64,000 nucleotides of DNA from Vibrio methylphosphonaticus (GCF_023634655.1 NZ_JAMKMS010000006.1:1-64000), one strand, 5' to 3'. Positions 33,616 through 43,168 are shown, counted from the first letter of the stretch. The notes: a model not told the origin generated them from the sequence alone. Numbers and translations: made by a program.

Positions 33616-33657
33616 TAGGTAATAGGTAATAGGTAATAGGTAATAGGTAATAGGTTA
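33616..33657. repeat. TAGGTAA heptamer array, five perfect copies plus one variant
   Basis: Units begin at 33616 and every seven bases to 33644, then TAGGTTA at 33651-33657. The last unit supplies the stop codon of the AI-2E-family gene (33655-33657 on the minus strand), so copy-number change would not alter that protein. Confidence 0.92.
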
Positions 33658-34779
33658 AGAGGACTCTTGCGAAGATGCACCTTCATTTACTTCAGGTTGA
33701 CTCTCTTCTTCCACTTCGTAATTAAGCCAGAATAAAAATAATTCATACCAAATCGCGAGTATTATTGCACCTAGGAACAAACCGATAATTCCCGCAAATA
33801 GCATACCGCCAATAGCACCAATCAAGATCACTGGCATTGGCACATCGACACCGCGGCCCATTAACATAGGTTTTAGGAAGTTATCAGATAACCCGCCGGC
33901 CAATGCCCAGATAGTAAATAACGTTGTACTGGTGCCATCTCCTGTGGAATAGACATAAAAGATGACCGGTGCAACGATGAGCAGGGCAGGTAATTGGGCG
34001 ATACAAAGTATTAAGGTCGCGAGTGTCAATAGACCAGCAGCTGGAACCTTAAACACAAACATCGCCGCACCGATAATGACCGCCTGAATAAATGCAACGC
34101 CAACCACTCCAAGCAACACGCTGCGAATCGTTGCCGCCATTAAGTTCGCCCATTGCTCCGCTTTTTTCCCCACAGCTCTTACCGCAACGGTTTCGAGAGC
34201 GCCAGATATTTTTTCTGCATGAGCCATAAAGCCACCCGCGATGGCGAGGGAAATAATAAACATGACTAAACTAGTGAGCGCGCCACCCAAAATAGAGGCG
34301 ATGGTGCCAAGAAAGCCTTTAATTTCAGGCAAGAATTGCTGAATAGCTTTCTCTAAGTTGGTCGAAAACAGGTTCCAAATGCTGTAGAGCTTGTCGCCAA
34401 TGACTGGGATATCCGCAACTTTCGCTGTAGGTCCTGGTATTTTGATTTCACCGCTTTGAAGAATGTCCGTTGTGTGAGTAACCCCTTCGTACAAAGAGCC
34501 CGAGACGAGCCCGAAAGGCACTACCAGTAAACCAATCCCAATAAGAGCGACGGTAGTAGAGGCTAGACCGCGTTTACCGCCATAAGCTCGCTCAAGCTTT
34601 TTGGTTAGCGGCAATAATGCCACAGCGATTATTGCGCCCCACAATACCGGAATGATAAAGGGCTTAATAATGCCGTATGTAAAATTGATCAAGAGAATCA
34701 ATAACCCGATTCTGATGGCGGACTCAACCATATTGTTGATGAAGAGTTTGCTTTGACGTTGTTCGATTTGTTTATCCAT
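33655..34779 (-). CDS. AI-2E family (PerM-like) permease
   Basis: The 374-residue membrane protein has about eight hydrophobic segments with family features PFIIPVLWGAIIAVALLPL, GLSDNFLKPMLMGRGVDVPMPVILIGAIGG and a final LFLGAIILAIWYELF. Members have been linked to autoinducer-2 export and to sodium/proton antiport; which applies here is unknown. The start at 34779 follows AGGGA and overlaps the ion-channel gene by 8 bases; a longer frame would add ten residues. It is the last gene of the efflux operon. Confidence 0.85.
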   Translation of the reverse strand: MDKQIEQRQSKLFINNMVESAIRIGLLILLINFTYGIIKPFIIPVLWGAIIAVALLPLTKKLERAYGGKRGLASTTVALIGIGLLVVPFGLVSGSLYEGVTHTTDILQSGEIKIPGPTAKVADIPVIGDKLYSIWNLFSTNLEKAIQQFLPEIKGFLGTIASILGGALTSLVMFIISLAIAGGFMAHAEKISGALETVAVRAVGKKAEQWANLMAATIRSVLLGVVGVAFIQAVIIGAAMFVFKVPAAGLLTLATLILCIAQLPALLIVAPVIFYVYSTGDGTSTTLFTIWALAGGLSDNFLKPMLMGRGVDVPMPVILIGAIGGMLFAGIIGLFLGAIILAIWYELFLFWLNYEVEEESQPEVNEGASSQESS

Positions 34780-35464
34780 TTTTATGTTCCCTGTGCTCAA
34801 TGTTGGCACTTACTAAACTTGATACCACGATGGCCATATAAAATACGCCCGTGATTGCTTCTAAATATACGACAACCTGCGCGAATGGGGTATTAGGACT
34901 GATGTCGCCATACCCCAACGTTGTTAATGTGACAAAACTAAAATACGCTGCATTTGAAAAATTATTTCCCCAAGTGAGTGATTCCATACCAGTAAATGCA
35001 TTAGGTGAAAATTCGAGGATCAATAAATAAACGATAGCCCACATTAGCCCAAGTAGCAGAAATAAAGCGATAGAACCTATCACTCTATTTGCATTAACGC
35101 TGCCATGAAACAAAACTTGCTTTGCTGTTGATTGAAAAGTAGCGAAGAAGAAAGCGAAGGTCAGCGCTAGCATGGCAAGATCCATTTTTTGAATATTAAG
35201 TACGCTTTTTATTATGAGTACAGCAATCCAAATCACGGCAAGAAAAGCCAGAAAGTGAAACCATTTTCGGTCAAACCGAAGACTCGCGAGGCAGACAATA
35301 AAGGTCCAAATAATGAAGCCTTGTAATATATGATCGATTACACCTTCACCGACCACCTCTGCCAGGGATGCGCTAATTAATAACGCAATCAAAGATAGGG
35401 TAAGATAGAAAAAGTTATTACTGTCGTTAATCTTCTTTATCCGTTGGCCAATTTTTCTTTGCAT
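34772..35464 (-). CDS. Two-pore-domain-like potassium channel
   Basis: The 230-residue protein has about six hydrophobic segments. A pore loop before the last helix bears the potassium selectivity filter TLGYGD, within SFVTLTTLGYGDISP. No RCK or cyclic-nucleotide domain follows; only a short charged tail remains. It should be an inner-membrane potassium-selective channel. The gene lies 3 bases after the HlyD-type gene and overlaps the AI-2E gene, so it is embedded in an efflux operon, an unusual place for a channel. Confidence 0.85.
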   Translation of the reverse strand: MQRKIGQRIKKINDSNNFFYLTLSLIALLISASLAEVVGEGVIDHILQGFIIWTFIVCLASLRFDRKWFHFLAFLAVIWIAVLIIKSVLNIQKMDLAMLALTFAFFFATFQSTAKQVLFHGSVNANRVIGSIALFLLLGLMWAIVYLLILEFSPNAFTGMESLTWGNNFSNAAYFSFVTLTTLGYGDISPNTPFAQVVVYLEAITGVFYMAIVVSSLVSANIEHREHKNG

Positions 35465-35467
35465 GGT

Positions 35468-36376
35468 TTAATCCTGTGCTAAGTTGCGGTGGTCACTTTT
35501 ACTCTCGCTGTCTTGCATTACCATGACGGATGCACTGAGTCCGAACCGTAATTCAATCCCATCGGGCAACTCGTCTAAGGTAATTTTGACGGGTATTCGT
35601 TGCGCTAAACGAATCCATTGAAATACCGGGTTTACGTTAGGAAGCAAGTTGTAACCCACCGTGCCATCGGTTGGAGCAATACCCCAACCAATAGAGTCCA
35701 CAGTGGCGGAAATGACGGTCTCCGGGTGAGACATAAGCGTCACTCTTGCCTCATTACCAGGGCGAATGTTACTGAGTTGATTTTCTCGAAAGAAGCCAAA
35801 CACCCAAAAGCTGGTTTTATCGATTAGGGCAACAAGGGGTTGATTCGCTACCGCTTGTGTCCCGTCGCGAATATCTAAGTTTGAAATAAGTCCGTCTACA
35901 CTGGCGTATACCTTAGTGTAACTGAGGTTGAGTTTTGCTGACCGGACATTCTCTTCAGATGACTTGATGTGCAGTAGTGCTTCCTCATACGCAATCTCAC
36001 GACGAGTGAGGTCTTTATGTGACACAGCACCTTTATCTTTCTTTCGGATGTCGAGCAGTCGGTCATATTCAATTTTTTTGCCTCTGGCACTGACGATGGC
36101 TTTCTGCAGTGCCACTTCGGATTGTGACAGTGTCACCCTGTAGGGTTCGTCATCAATTTCAAACAACAGATCACCTTTGGACACCGATTGGTTGTCTCGT
36201 ATCGCGACGTGAATGATGGACCCCGATACACGTGGGGCTACCTTGATGACGTTCGCTCTGACCTGACCATCTCGCGTCCAAGGGTTACTAAAATAGTCTT
36301 CAAATTTCGTGTACCCGATCCAAACGGCGCAAATGATGACCACGAGGTTCACGATTACAATCATTGTTTTCTTCAT
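35468..36376 (-). CDS. HlyD-family membrane fusion protein, AaeA-like
   Basis: The 302-residue periplasmic adaptor has an N-terminal membrane anchor (IVIVNLVVIICAVWIGY), two lipoyl half-motifs (VAPRVSGSI with LLFEIDDEPY, and VDGLISNLDIRDGTQAV), and a coiled-coil hairpin between them (about 80-150). This is the short EmrA/AaeA class that works with FUSC-type inner-membrane pumps. With the neighbouring DUF1656, FUSC and outer-membrane genes it should bridge the periplasm in a complete exporter, perhaps for aromatic carboxylic acids. Confidence 0.88.
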   Translation of the reverse strand: MKKTMIVIVNLVVIICAVWIGYTKFEDYFSNPWTRDGQVRANVIKVAPRVSGSIIHVAIRDNQSVSKGDLLFEIDDEPYRVTLSQSEVALQKAIVSARGKKIEYDRLLDIRKKDKGAVSHKDLTRREIAYEEALLHIKSSEENVRSAKLNLSYTKVYASVDGLISNLDIRDGTQAVANQPLVALIDKTSFWVFGFFRENQLSNIRPGNEARVTLMSHPETVISATVDSIGWGIAPTDGTVGYNLLPNVNPVFQWIRLAQRIPVKITLDELPDGIELRFGLSASVMVMQDSESKSDHRNLAQD

Positions 36377-36388
36377 AATTAGACTGAC

Positions 36389-36592
36389 CTAAAACCTTAA
36401 GTAAAAACTATCAATAGCCACGACATACATCACCAGCACGGCCAAAAACGTCAGGGATGGAAAAGCGACAAAACGAGACAGTTTTGTTTTGTTCAATACA
36501 ATGACGGTTACCCACGTAGCGACGAGTGCCAAAATGAGAACCGCTAATAGTGGGGAGAAGTAAATGTCTCCCCATGCAAGCTCATGGGGCAT
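36389..36592 (-). CDS. DUF1656 (AaeX-like) small membrane protein
   Basis: The 67-residue protein starts MPHELAWGDIYFSPLL, typical of DUF1656, and has two hydrophobic segments (LLAVLILALVATWVTVIVL and FLAVLVMYVVAI). The family accompanies FUSC/HlyD exporters; AaeX of E. coli is the prototype and its exact role is unknown. Its ATG overlaps the upstream outer-membrane gene's stop as TAATG, so it is translationally coupled. Confidence 0.88.
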   Translation of the reverse strand: MPHELAWGDIYFSPLLAVLILALVATWVTVIVLNKTKLSRFVAFPSLTFLAVLVMYVVAIDSFYLRF

Positions 36593-38283
36593 TAGGGTTG
36601 CTCCTTGGGTTTAGTGGCAGAAGGCTGAGGAGGCTTCTCTTTTGCGGCAGAGGGGGCCTCAGCATTATCCGTTGCAATGGTGTTGTTTACGGACTCTACG
36701 GATTGTGTGTTTGAAGGTAGCAGAACGGATTCTTTTGATAACGTATCCCCCCAATCAGAGCGTTGATTCATGGTTTCAATGAGGTCATCAGAAATGAAGG
36801 CTTTTCCCGAATTCACTTGCCAACCGCCCCCTAATGATTTGTAGAGCGCAACCACTTGATTGGCCACGTTACCTTTGATTTGTGCGTAGCTGTCTTCGCT
36901 GCGAGTCATTTTTTCTAGTGAGCTAAGTAAACGTTCAAAGGAAATTTGACCATTTTCATATTGCGTCATCGAAATATTAAAGGCGCGGATCGATGCATCG
37001 ACCGATCGTAAACGCAGTCCTTGTTGCTCTTGGTACAATTGGTAAGCATCCAGCGCATTCGTTACTTCCTGCACCGCCTGTAGTACTTTTTTATTGTAGT
37101 TGGTTAGGGTCTCTTGAAAGCGTGCATCTTCAAAGCGAACGTTATTTTTAATTCGACCATATTGGAAAATATTCCAGCTAAAGGTTGGGCCGGCTACAAG
37201 CATAAGAGAGTCGCTCAAACTTAAGCTGCTACCGGTTGGTGTGGTGCTATTAATACCAATAGAGCCAAATAACGAAAAGCTAGGGTAAAGTGCCGCTTCA
37301 GTTATACCAATTTGAGCGCTCTGAGCGTGCGCTTGTAGTTCGGCAACTTGTAAGTCAGGTCGTCTTAACACCAAACTGGCTTCGATGCTCGGTTCAAGCG
37401 AAGGTGCTTTTGGAACCATAGAGAGGGCATCACTTTCACGGGCAGAGAGCTTTTTCCCTGTGGATTGAAATTGTTGCTCACCCTTATTGATGATGTCTTC
37501 ACCCTGATTATGGAGCAAGGGTTCAATTTGCTCAGGTAAAGTGCCGAGCAATACTGCGAGCGCATTCTTAGCCTGTTGCATCGCAATCTTTAAGCTAGGA
37601 AGCGCTGCCATTGTAGTGAAAAGCTGATTTTGAGCTTGTTGCACGTCGAGTTCGGTGACATTCCCTGATTCAAATTGAACCCGAGTTATGTTGACCACAC
37701 GTTGCTGGATTTCAATGTTACGTTGCGATAATAGAATCCGTTCTTGGAACGTCCGAAAGTTGATATAATTACGAGCGACTTCTGATGTTATAGTCACCAG
37801 TATATCGTTATAGGAGGCGACGGAGGCGTAATAACTCGCTTGGGCCGACTCAATGCCACGCGCGTATTTTCCCCAGACATCCATTTCCCAGCCAGCATCG
37901 AATGTCAGTGCAGCGTTGGTAAAGGATTGGTCGTTTTGATAAGCAAAAGCAAGATTACCCGAGGCAACTTGAGCCTGAGGGTAACGAAGCCCATCCGCAA
38001 TACCAAGTACTGAGCGGGCTTGCAAAATTCGAAGACCTGCAGCTTCAACATCAAGGTTTTGCTGTGAGGCTCTGGTAATCAGAGTATTGAGCGTGGAATC
38101 GTTAAATTGTTGCCACCACATTGCTGTTGCTTGGCTGTCCACACGAACTTGTTCTTGCTCCCATTGAGTTGGCAATACTACCGAGTCATGTTGTTGCTGG
38201 AAATCGGGGCCGACTGTGGTGCAGGCTGATAGTAATAGTGTCGTTATAGCCAAACCACAGGAGCGAAGATTAGGTAAATTCAT
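36592..38283 (-). CDS. NodT/OprM-type outer-membrane efflux lipoprotein
   Basis: The 563-residue protein has a lipobox (LLLSAC) and two outer-membrane-factor repeats, with landmarks TVGPDFQ after the cysteine, LRRPDLQVAELQAHAQSAQIG in the middle, and long amphipathic helices with heptad-like spacing. It forms the outer-membrane channel of the exporter encoded by this operon. The last 90 residues are a proline-, lysine- and glutamine-rich tail (ending KEKPPQPSATKPKEQP) that exceeds the usual length and is probably disordered. Confidence 0.92.
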   Translation of the reverse strand: MNLPNLRSCGLAITTLLLSACTTVGPDFQQQHDSVVLPTQWEQEQVRVDSQATAMWWQQFNDSTLNTLITRASQQNLDVEAAGLRILQARSVLGIADGLRYPQAQVASGNLAFAYQNDQSFTNAALTFDAGWEMDVWGKYARGIESAQASYYASVASYNDILVTITSEVARNYINFRTFQERILLSQRNIEIQQRVVNITRVQFESGNVTELDVQQAQNQLFTTMAALPSLKIAMQQAKNALAVLLGTLPEQIEPLLHNQGEDIINKGEQQFQSTGKKLSARESDALSMVPKAPSLEPSIEASLVLRRPDLQVAELQAHAQSAQIGITEAALYPSFSLFGSIGINSTTPTGSSLSLSDSLMLVAGPTFSWNIFQYGRIKNNVRFEDARFQETLTNYNKKVLQAVQEVTNALDAYQLYQEQQGLRLRSVDASIRAFNISMTQYENGQISFERLLSSLEKMTRSEDSYAQIKGNVANQVVALYKSLGGGWQVNSGKAFISDDLIETMNQRSDWGDTLSKESVLLPSNTQSVESVNNTIATDNAEAPSAAKEKPPQPSATKPKEQP

Positions 38284-38293
38284 CGTCCTATCC

Positions 38294-40528
38294 TTAAAAT
38301 CGATGCTGTTTTAGGTTATCGAATGCCAATGCCTGGCCAGCGTCGTTTACTTGTATTAGCGATTCAAAAATATTGCGCTTCAAATTAAGAAAGACGTAAA
38401 AACGAGCGATATCGTTTTGGCTGTAGTCGTCTAAGTTCACCCCTTCAAAAAATGATTCTATAGCAGACTCCGCTTTGTCATATTCATCATGCAGTGATGA
38501 GAAAGTGCGCGCTCTCTCTAGGCTATCCTCGTATGAGGTATCAGCATGGTTGGCATGCAACTGAATGAGTCTAGGAATAACCGTATCTTCACTCTCCATC
38601 CTTAGCTTAGCGATAAGTGGGTTATCTCTAAGTGTCGTTTGAGCCAATAACAGGTTGTTGGTGTGATCGACTAAGGTTTGGCAAGTTTTGGTGTAAAGAC
38701 TCAGCGACGATGCCGTATTTTTTGAAAAGTAACTGACGTCGATTTTACTTGCCCACAGTGTCTGTTTCTTGGCGGAAATATTCATAGTTTTGGCATGAAG
38801 AGGAATAGCCAATGCGTCGAACCAAGAGCGGGATGGGGATTGCAGGCGAGTAACAAGTTGTAGTTGATGACGAAACAATCGCTCTCGCACAGTCAAAAAA
38901 AGATGTTCAGCTTTAGATGAGAACGGAAAGTAGTGAGAAAATACGATCATCATTACGACCAAGTAAAACAGCATCATAATCGTCATGATGATGCCAAAGT
39001 GATACGTCATGGTGTTATTGATGCCCAAAGTAAATAGTCCCAACATAAAAAATATTGTTATAGGACCTTTGAATAAGTAAAAACCAACAAAGGTATAGAT
39101 AAACAAAAACAGAGCCAATTCAAGGCCCAATTCAAGTTGCGGGAGAATGAAAACGTAGGCAGGCACAGAAAAAATAAACCCAAAGGTGAATAGCCCGGCA
39201 AGCAGTTTTGGATGTATCGGCATAAACGACAGTAACGACATGAAAATGGTGGAGAAGATCACAAAGCTGTAACCGCCTGGTGGATTGAAAAAAATCCAAA
39301 TGGCACTTGATACCCAGTAAGAAATAAAGACTTTGATGGCCGTCTTAAAGTTTTCACAGTCCCACCATACAAAGGTGCTTGGAGCAGGTTGCAGTTTTTC
39401 TTCAAAGGACACACGTTTGGTGATGGAATCAATACAGCTGATAGTTTCAGCAAGGCGAGAAAGCTGGCGTTGAAGCCGATTCATGGCGTAAGCCAAGGTA
39501 AGGGTTGTCGCTTTGTCGAGATGAGCCGCCATATCGAGCTGTTTCTCGTTCAATTGGATCTGAGTTTCTGTGGCTCGATATGATGCTCCATCTTCTCCCC
39601 ACACATCATGGCAGCGTTGGAAAAGTGAGTCGATAGTTGCTACGAATGCATCATAGTCTTTGATTAAGTGCTGGGTGTTTTCATGGTGAAAGTAGCCATG
39701 GGAGACCGTGATTAACAGCTGCGAGATGCTTTTGCTGTAATGGAGGGTGAGTTGCCACTCTGTGAGGTAAGCGGCGACGTCACTGCTTTCTTTGCTAGCG
39801 CTAGAAAACCGTTGTTCCAATAGATTTTGTGCGTTGAAGAGCACGGCAACTTGTTCATCAATTGTTGTCTTAATAGCGGCTAAATCTGCGGTATCGCCAT
39901 CGAATTCGTTGTCATTGATGCCGGTATTTTCTACCTTATGAACGGCCGTTTCGTTTGTGCGATGCGCTCGATTATGCTCGCTAAGAAGCGTGACAACAGA
40001 GGTAAAGAGTTGGCGTTGTGCTTGCAGAACGTCTTGAGTTAGCGTTTGAAGGTTTTGTTCGACTTTGTACGGGAACAAATACGTGCCAACTAGGGTATAA
40101 ATGACGACGCCAAAAACCGTCATGTGAGCTCGGTCGACGCCATAAAGAAATGCGCCGTTGGCATCGCCGCCATTAGATATCATGAGTGTCATAACGCCAG
40201 TTAACATAAATAATGTTGGGTCTTTTTGATAGGCGTTACGGAGATAAAAAATTAATGCGACCACGATGGATACGCTGAGCATATACAACAGCCGATCTTG
40301 CGCAAACAGTCCAACCAATAACAATCCGATGACCGCTCCAACAACGGTGCCTAAAACACGTAGAGTACCCTTTTCCAACGATTCTCGTTGTCCTCCCGTG
40401 CATGCAATAAGCATCACAGTTGTTGCCGCTGTCGAGGCTTGCGGCCAACCCAGTGCAAAGGGAATGAGGTAAGCCAGTGTGAGGCTGACTGCGACTTTAA
40501 GCGCAAATAACGTTTTGTTGTTCATCAT
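38294..40528 (-). CDS. FUSC-family inner-membrane pump, AaeB-like
   Basis: The 744-residue protein has two blocks of about five to six membrane segments (about 10-165 and 390-540) separated by a cytoplasmic helical region, and a soluble C-terminus. This is the layout of FUSC proteins such as AaeB, which expels aromatic carboxylates. The signature near the start is FALGWPQASTAATTVMLIACTGGQRESLEKGTLRVLGTVVGA-like; only part is needed to recognise the family. It is the first gene of the operon, preceded by a palindrome TATACT-7-AGTATA at 40650-40668. Confidence 0.88.
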   Translation of the reverse strand: MMNNKTLFALKVAVSLTLAYLIPFALGWPQASTAATTVMLIACTGGQRESLEKGTLRVLGTVVGAVIGLLLVGLFAQDRLLYMLSVSIVVALIFYLRNAYQKDPTLFMLTGVMTLMISNGGDANGAFLYGVDRAHMTVFGVVIYTLVGTYLFPYKVEQNLQTLTQDVLQAQRQLFTSVVTLLSEHNRAHRTNETAVHKVENTGINDNEFDGDTADLAAIKTTIDEQVAVLFNAQNLLEQRFSSASKESSDVAAYLTEWQLTLHYSKSISQLLITVSHGYFHHENTQHLIKDYDAFVATIDSLFQRCHDVWGEDGASYRATETQIQLNEKQLDMAAHLDKATTLTLAYAMNRLQRQLSRLAETISCIDSITKRVSFEEKLQPAPSTFVWWDCENFKTAIKVFISYWVSSAIWIFFNPPGGYSFVIFSTIFMSLLSFMPIHPKLLAGLFTFGFIFSVPAYVFILPQLELGLELALFLFIYTFVGFYLFKGPITIFFMLGLFTLGINNTMTYHFGIIMTIMMLFYLVVMMIVFSHYFPFSSKAEHLFLTVRERLFRHQLQLVTRLQSPSRSWFDALAIPLHAKTMNISAKKQTLWASKIDVSYFSKNTASSLSLYTKTCQTLVDHTNNLLLAQTTLRDNPLIAKLRMESEDTVIPRLIQLHANHADTSYEDSLERARTFSSLHDEYDKAESAIESFFEGVNLDDYSQNDIARFYVFLNLKRNIFESLIQVNDAGQALAFDNLKQHRF

Positions 40529-40834
40529 CCTTGATAACAGTGTTTTCCTTGGTAGCAGGATTAGCCAAATGGGTAGGGTAGATACGGTTTATTGAGAATG
40601 GTAAACCGCTTCTCTTAATGGTGAATCTCAATGTTAAAAATATGCTAGTTATACTATGAGAAAGTATAGACAGTATTTCGCTAGGTATCTGAAAATTATT
40701 ATATTAATTATCGATCTGACTATGGAATAGCGCAGTGTGAAATGGATAAGGCTGGAAAGTGAGCGAGGTGAACGAGCGATGGCAGTGATTGTTAGGATAA
40801 GCGGTGCATGAGCACCGCTTAATCGGATATAAAG
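40529..40834. promoter_or_regulatory. Upstream region of the Aae-like operon
   Basis: A 306-base gap without genes. It contains an inverted repeat TATACT...AGTATA (40650-40668) whose right half overlaps a possible minus-strand -10, TATAAC. This may be a regulator site near the operon promoter. No LysR regulator gene, usual for aae operons, is adjacent. The end nearer tcyP holds that gene's terminator hairpin. Nothing else was recognised. Confidence 0.4.
40799..40820 (-). terminator. Terminator hairpin of tcyP
   Basis: AAGCGGTGC (40799-40807) pairs perfectly with GCACCGCTT (40812-40820) around ATGA. On the minus strand it follows the tcyP stop by 14 bases; the tail TATCCTA is not T-rich. Confidence 0.6.
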
Positions 40835-42205
40835 CTAAGCGTTTGCTTGTTTTAACGCTTTCGCTTCTTTTCTCTTGAGAATACGGCTGGTGATCGTACC
40901 TGCCGTCATCGCTCCCGATACATTGAGCGCAGTACGAGCCATATCAATAAGCGGTTCGATAGAAATCAATAACGCGGCAATGGTCACTGGTAGGCCCATC
41001 GCAGGAAGTACGATCAATGCAGCGAACGTTGCACCGCCACCGACACCAGCGATACCAAATGAACTAACGGTAATGATAGCGATAAGCGACAAAATGAAGT
41101 TGATATCCATTGGATCAATACCAACCGTTGGTGCAACCATTACGGCTAACATCGCAGGATAAATACCCGCACACCCATTTTGACCAATAGTGGCACCAAA
41201 TGAGGCTGAAAGGTTAGCAATCGCTGGTGGCACGTTGAGCTTAGTCACTTGCGCTTCAACATTAAGTGGAATCGTGGCAGCGGAACTACGAGAAGAGAAC
41301 GCGAAAGTGAGCACTGGCCAGATCTTTTGGAAGTATTCTTTTGGACTAACGCCAACCAGTGAAACTAACAATCCGTGAACAACAAACATGAGCAGAATCG
41401 CAACGTAAGAGGCAACAATAAACCCAAGTAAGCTTAAGATATCACCCGCACTTGATGTCGCCACGACCTTGGCCATTAGAGCCGCGATACCGTAGGGCGT
41501 AAGCGCCATAATCATTTTGACCAGTCGCATGACAACCGATTGAGCCGCTTCAACAAACGTGCGAATAGGGGACTCAAGCTCTTCTTTCTCGGCCATAACT
41601 TTACGAGCCGCGATACCAGTGAGAACACCAAAAATAACAACCGCAATAATGGAAGTCGAGCGAGAACCGGTAAGGTCAGCAAATGGGTTGGTTGGGATAA
41701 AGCTGACGATCATTTGAGGAATGCTTAGATCGGTGACACGGTCGATTCTGTTTTCTAACACCGCGATGCGTGCGGTTTCACGAGCACCTTCTGTCAAACC
41801 TTCAGCACTTAAGCCAAACGCTTGAGTAACAGCAATACCGACCACGGCAGAAATAGCGGTGGTAATCAGCAATACAGAAATAGTTAAGCCGCTAATCTTG
41901 CCCAGTGACCCGCCTTTTTCAAGCTTCACTACGGCGGCAATCATGGACACGAGCACTAACGGCATGATGACCATTTTTAGTAAGCCTACATAGCCTCGTC
42001 CGACGACATTTACCCACTCAAGGGTAGCGGCAATGGCTTCATTACCTTCACCAAATACCAGTTGAAGTGCTAAACCGAAGGCACTACCCAGTACTAGACC
42101 AAATAATACTAGGCGTGAAAGTGTGTTCTCTTTTTGTTGTTGTCCATACAAGAAAAAAAGTATGCCCAAAAATACCGCGAGTGAGGCGATAACAGCGACT
42201 GACAT
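40835..42205 (-). CDS. tcyP: L-cystine symporter TcyP
   Basis: Imports L-cystine with sodium or protons. The 456-residue protein belongs to the dicarboxylate/amino acid:cation symporter family and has its landmarks: MVIMPLVLVSMIAAVVKLE, AFSSRSSAATIPLNVEAQ (the serine-rich hairpin), SFGATIGQNGCAGIYPAML and GVGGGATFAALIVLPAMGLP. Length and sequence fit E. coli TcyP (YdjN). AAGGA precedes the ATG. An A3C4...G4T3 hairpin lies in its leader (42241-42263). Confidence 0.9.
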   Translation of the reverse strand: MSVAVIASLAVFLGILFFLYGQQQKENTLSRLVLFGLVLGSAFGLALQLVFGEGNEAIAATLEWVNVVGRGYVGLLKMVIMPLVLVSMIAAVVKLEKGGSLGKISGLTISVLLITTAISAVVGIAVTQAFGLSAEGLTEGARETARIAVLENRIDRVTDLSIPQMIVSFIPTNPFADLTGSRSTSIIAVVIFGVLTGIAARKVMAEKEELESPIRTFVEAAQSVVMRLVKMIMALTPYGIAALMAKVVATSSAGDILSLLGFIVASYVAILLMFVVHGLLVSLVGVSPKEYFQKIWPVLTFAFSSRSSAATIPLNVEAQVTKLNVPPAIANLSASFGATIGQNGCAGIYPAMLAVMVAPTVGIDPMDINFILSLIAIITVSSFGIAGVGGGATFAALIVLPAMGLPVTIAALLISIEPLIDMARTALNVSGAMTAGTITSRILKRKEAKALKQANA

Positions 42206-42240
42206 AATAAGCGTCCTTTATCTATATTTTAGCTTTTATA

Positions 42241-42263
42241 AAACCCCTTAATGATTGGGGTTT
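42241..42263 (-). other. Hairpin in the tcyP leader, possible attenuator or upstream terminator
   Basis: AAACCCC (42241-42247) pairs with GGGGTTT (42257-42263) around nine bases. On the minus strand it ends in GGGGTTTTATAAAAGC, 36 bases before the tcyP ATG. It could terminate the transcript from the upstream NAD(P)-binding gene or attenuate tcyP. Confidence 0.45.
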
Positions 42264-42365
42264 CAGGATTCGAACGCGCTAAGTTACCGATCTAGTGTAA
42301 TCGTTAACAATAAATAAACGTCATTAGTTAGAGCTAATAGTTATATCAAAAAGAGGGCATCCCTG

Positions 42366-43049
42366 TTATCGGTTATATTTATCAAGCATGTCACGCATAT
42401 TTGCAGAATCATAGATAGTACATGGCGTCATATCTTGGTTAATCAAACTGTAAAGCATCGCTTTAGCCACAGACTCTGCCGAGATTGGTGCGAACTTTCT
42501 TAAAGGTCCCACCATGAGTGGGTTAATGACCTTGAATAAACTTTGAACAGCCGATTCATCAGGTCGGATGTCTTTTATTCTTCCGGAGAGCGGTCCAGGT
42601 CTGACAAAAACAACTCGTTGAAAGCCCATACTATTTATTCGCTTTTCTACCCGACCTTTACATTTAAGGTAGTGGGAGAGCGAACGCGGTGATGCACCAA
42701 GGCTAGAAACAACGGCAATGTGCGTAATACCGACCATTCTCATGGTTTGGGCAACATCACACACCAATTCGTAATCAATTTTCTCTAAGGCGGCTTTGCT
42801 GCCAGCTTGTTTTACGGTAGTGCCTAGGCAAATAAACCCTAGTGTTGGTGAAGGATAAAGCTTGTCAGAGTCAGTGATGCGCAGTGCACCGTCCAATAGT
42901 AATTTGGTTTTATCGGATTGAGTTTCGATTGGTGAACGGCACAGCGCATAAATAGACTGTATATGAGAGGTCTGCTCAAGTAGGGTCAGTAGGTTGCTGC
43001 CAACCAAGCCCGATGCACCAGCAATCATTACGTTGAAATGTTGAGCCAT
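42366..43049 (-). CDS. NAD(P)-binding atypical short-chain dehydrogenase
   Basis: The 227-residue protein has the Rossmann glycine motif GASGLVGSNLL at the N-terminus, then VVSSLGASPRSLSHYLKCKGRVE, where the Y-x-x-x-K pair fits the SDR active site, and RPGPLSGR. It resembles the small NAD(P)H-binding proteins related to human HTATIP2/TIP30, which are oxidoreductase-like with unknown substrates. It is cytoplasmic and lies between tcyP and the sigma factor gene on the same strand, with no sign of tight coupling. Confidence 0.8.
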   Translation of the reverse strand: MAQHFNVMIAGASGLVGSNLLTLLEQTSHIQSIYALCRSPIETQSDKTKLLLDGALRITDSDKLYPSPTLGFICLGTTVKQAGSKAALEKIDYELVCDVAQTMRMVGITHIAVVSSLGASPRSLSHYLKCKGRVEKRINSMGFQRVVFVRPGPLSGRIKDIRPDESAVQSLFKVINPLMVGPLRKFAPISAESVAKAMLYSLINQDMTPCTIYDSANMRDMLDKYNR

Positions 43050-43168
43050 AAAAAAGTCCCTAGATAAAAACTATCAGGGACTATAGAAAACATTTCGTGA
43101 AGATGCTGTGATTAAAGCTAAAATAGCTCAAAATAATCAGCCAATCAGGTTAAGCCTACCTAAGTGGT

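Noticed and set aside
33588..33657. CRISPR or attachment site
   Set aside because: Seven-base units without spacers; simple microsatellite.
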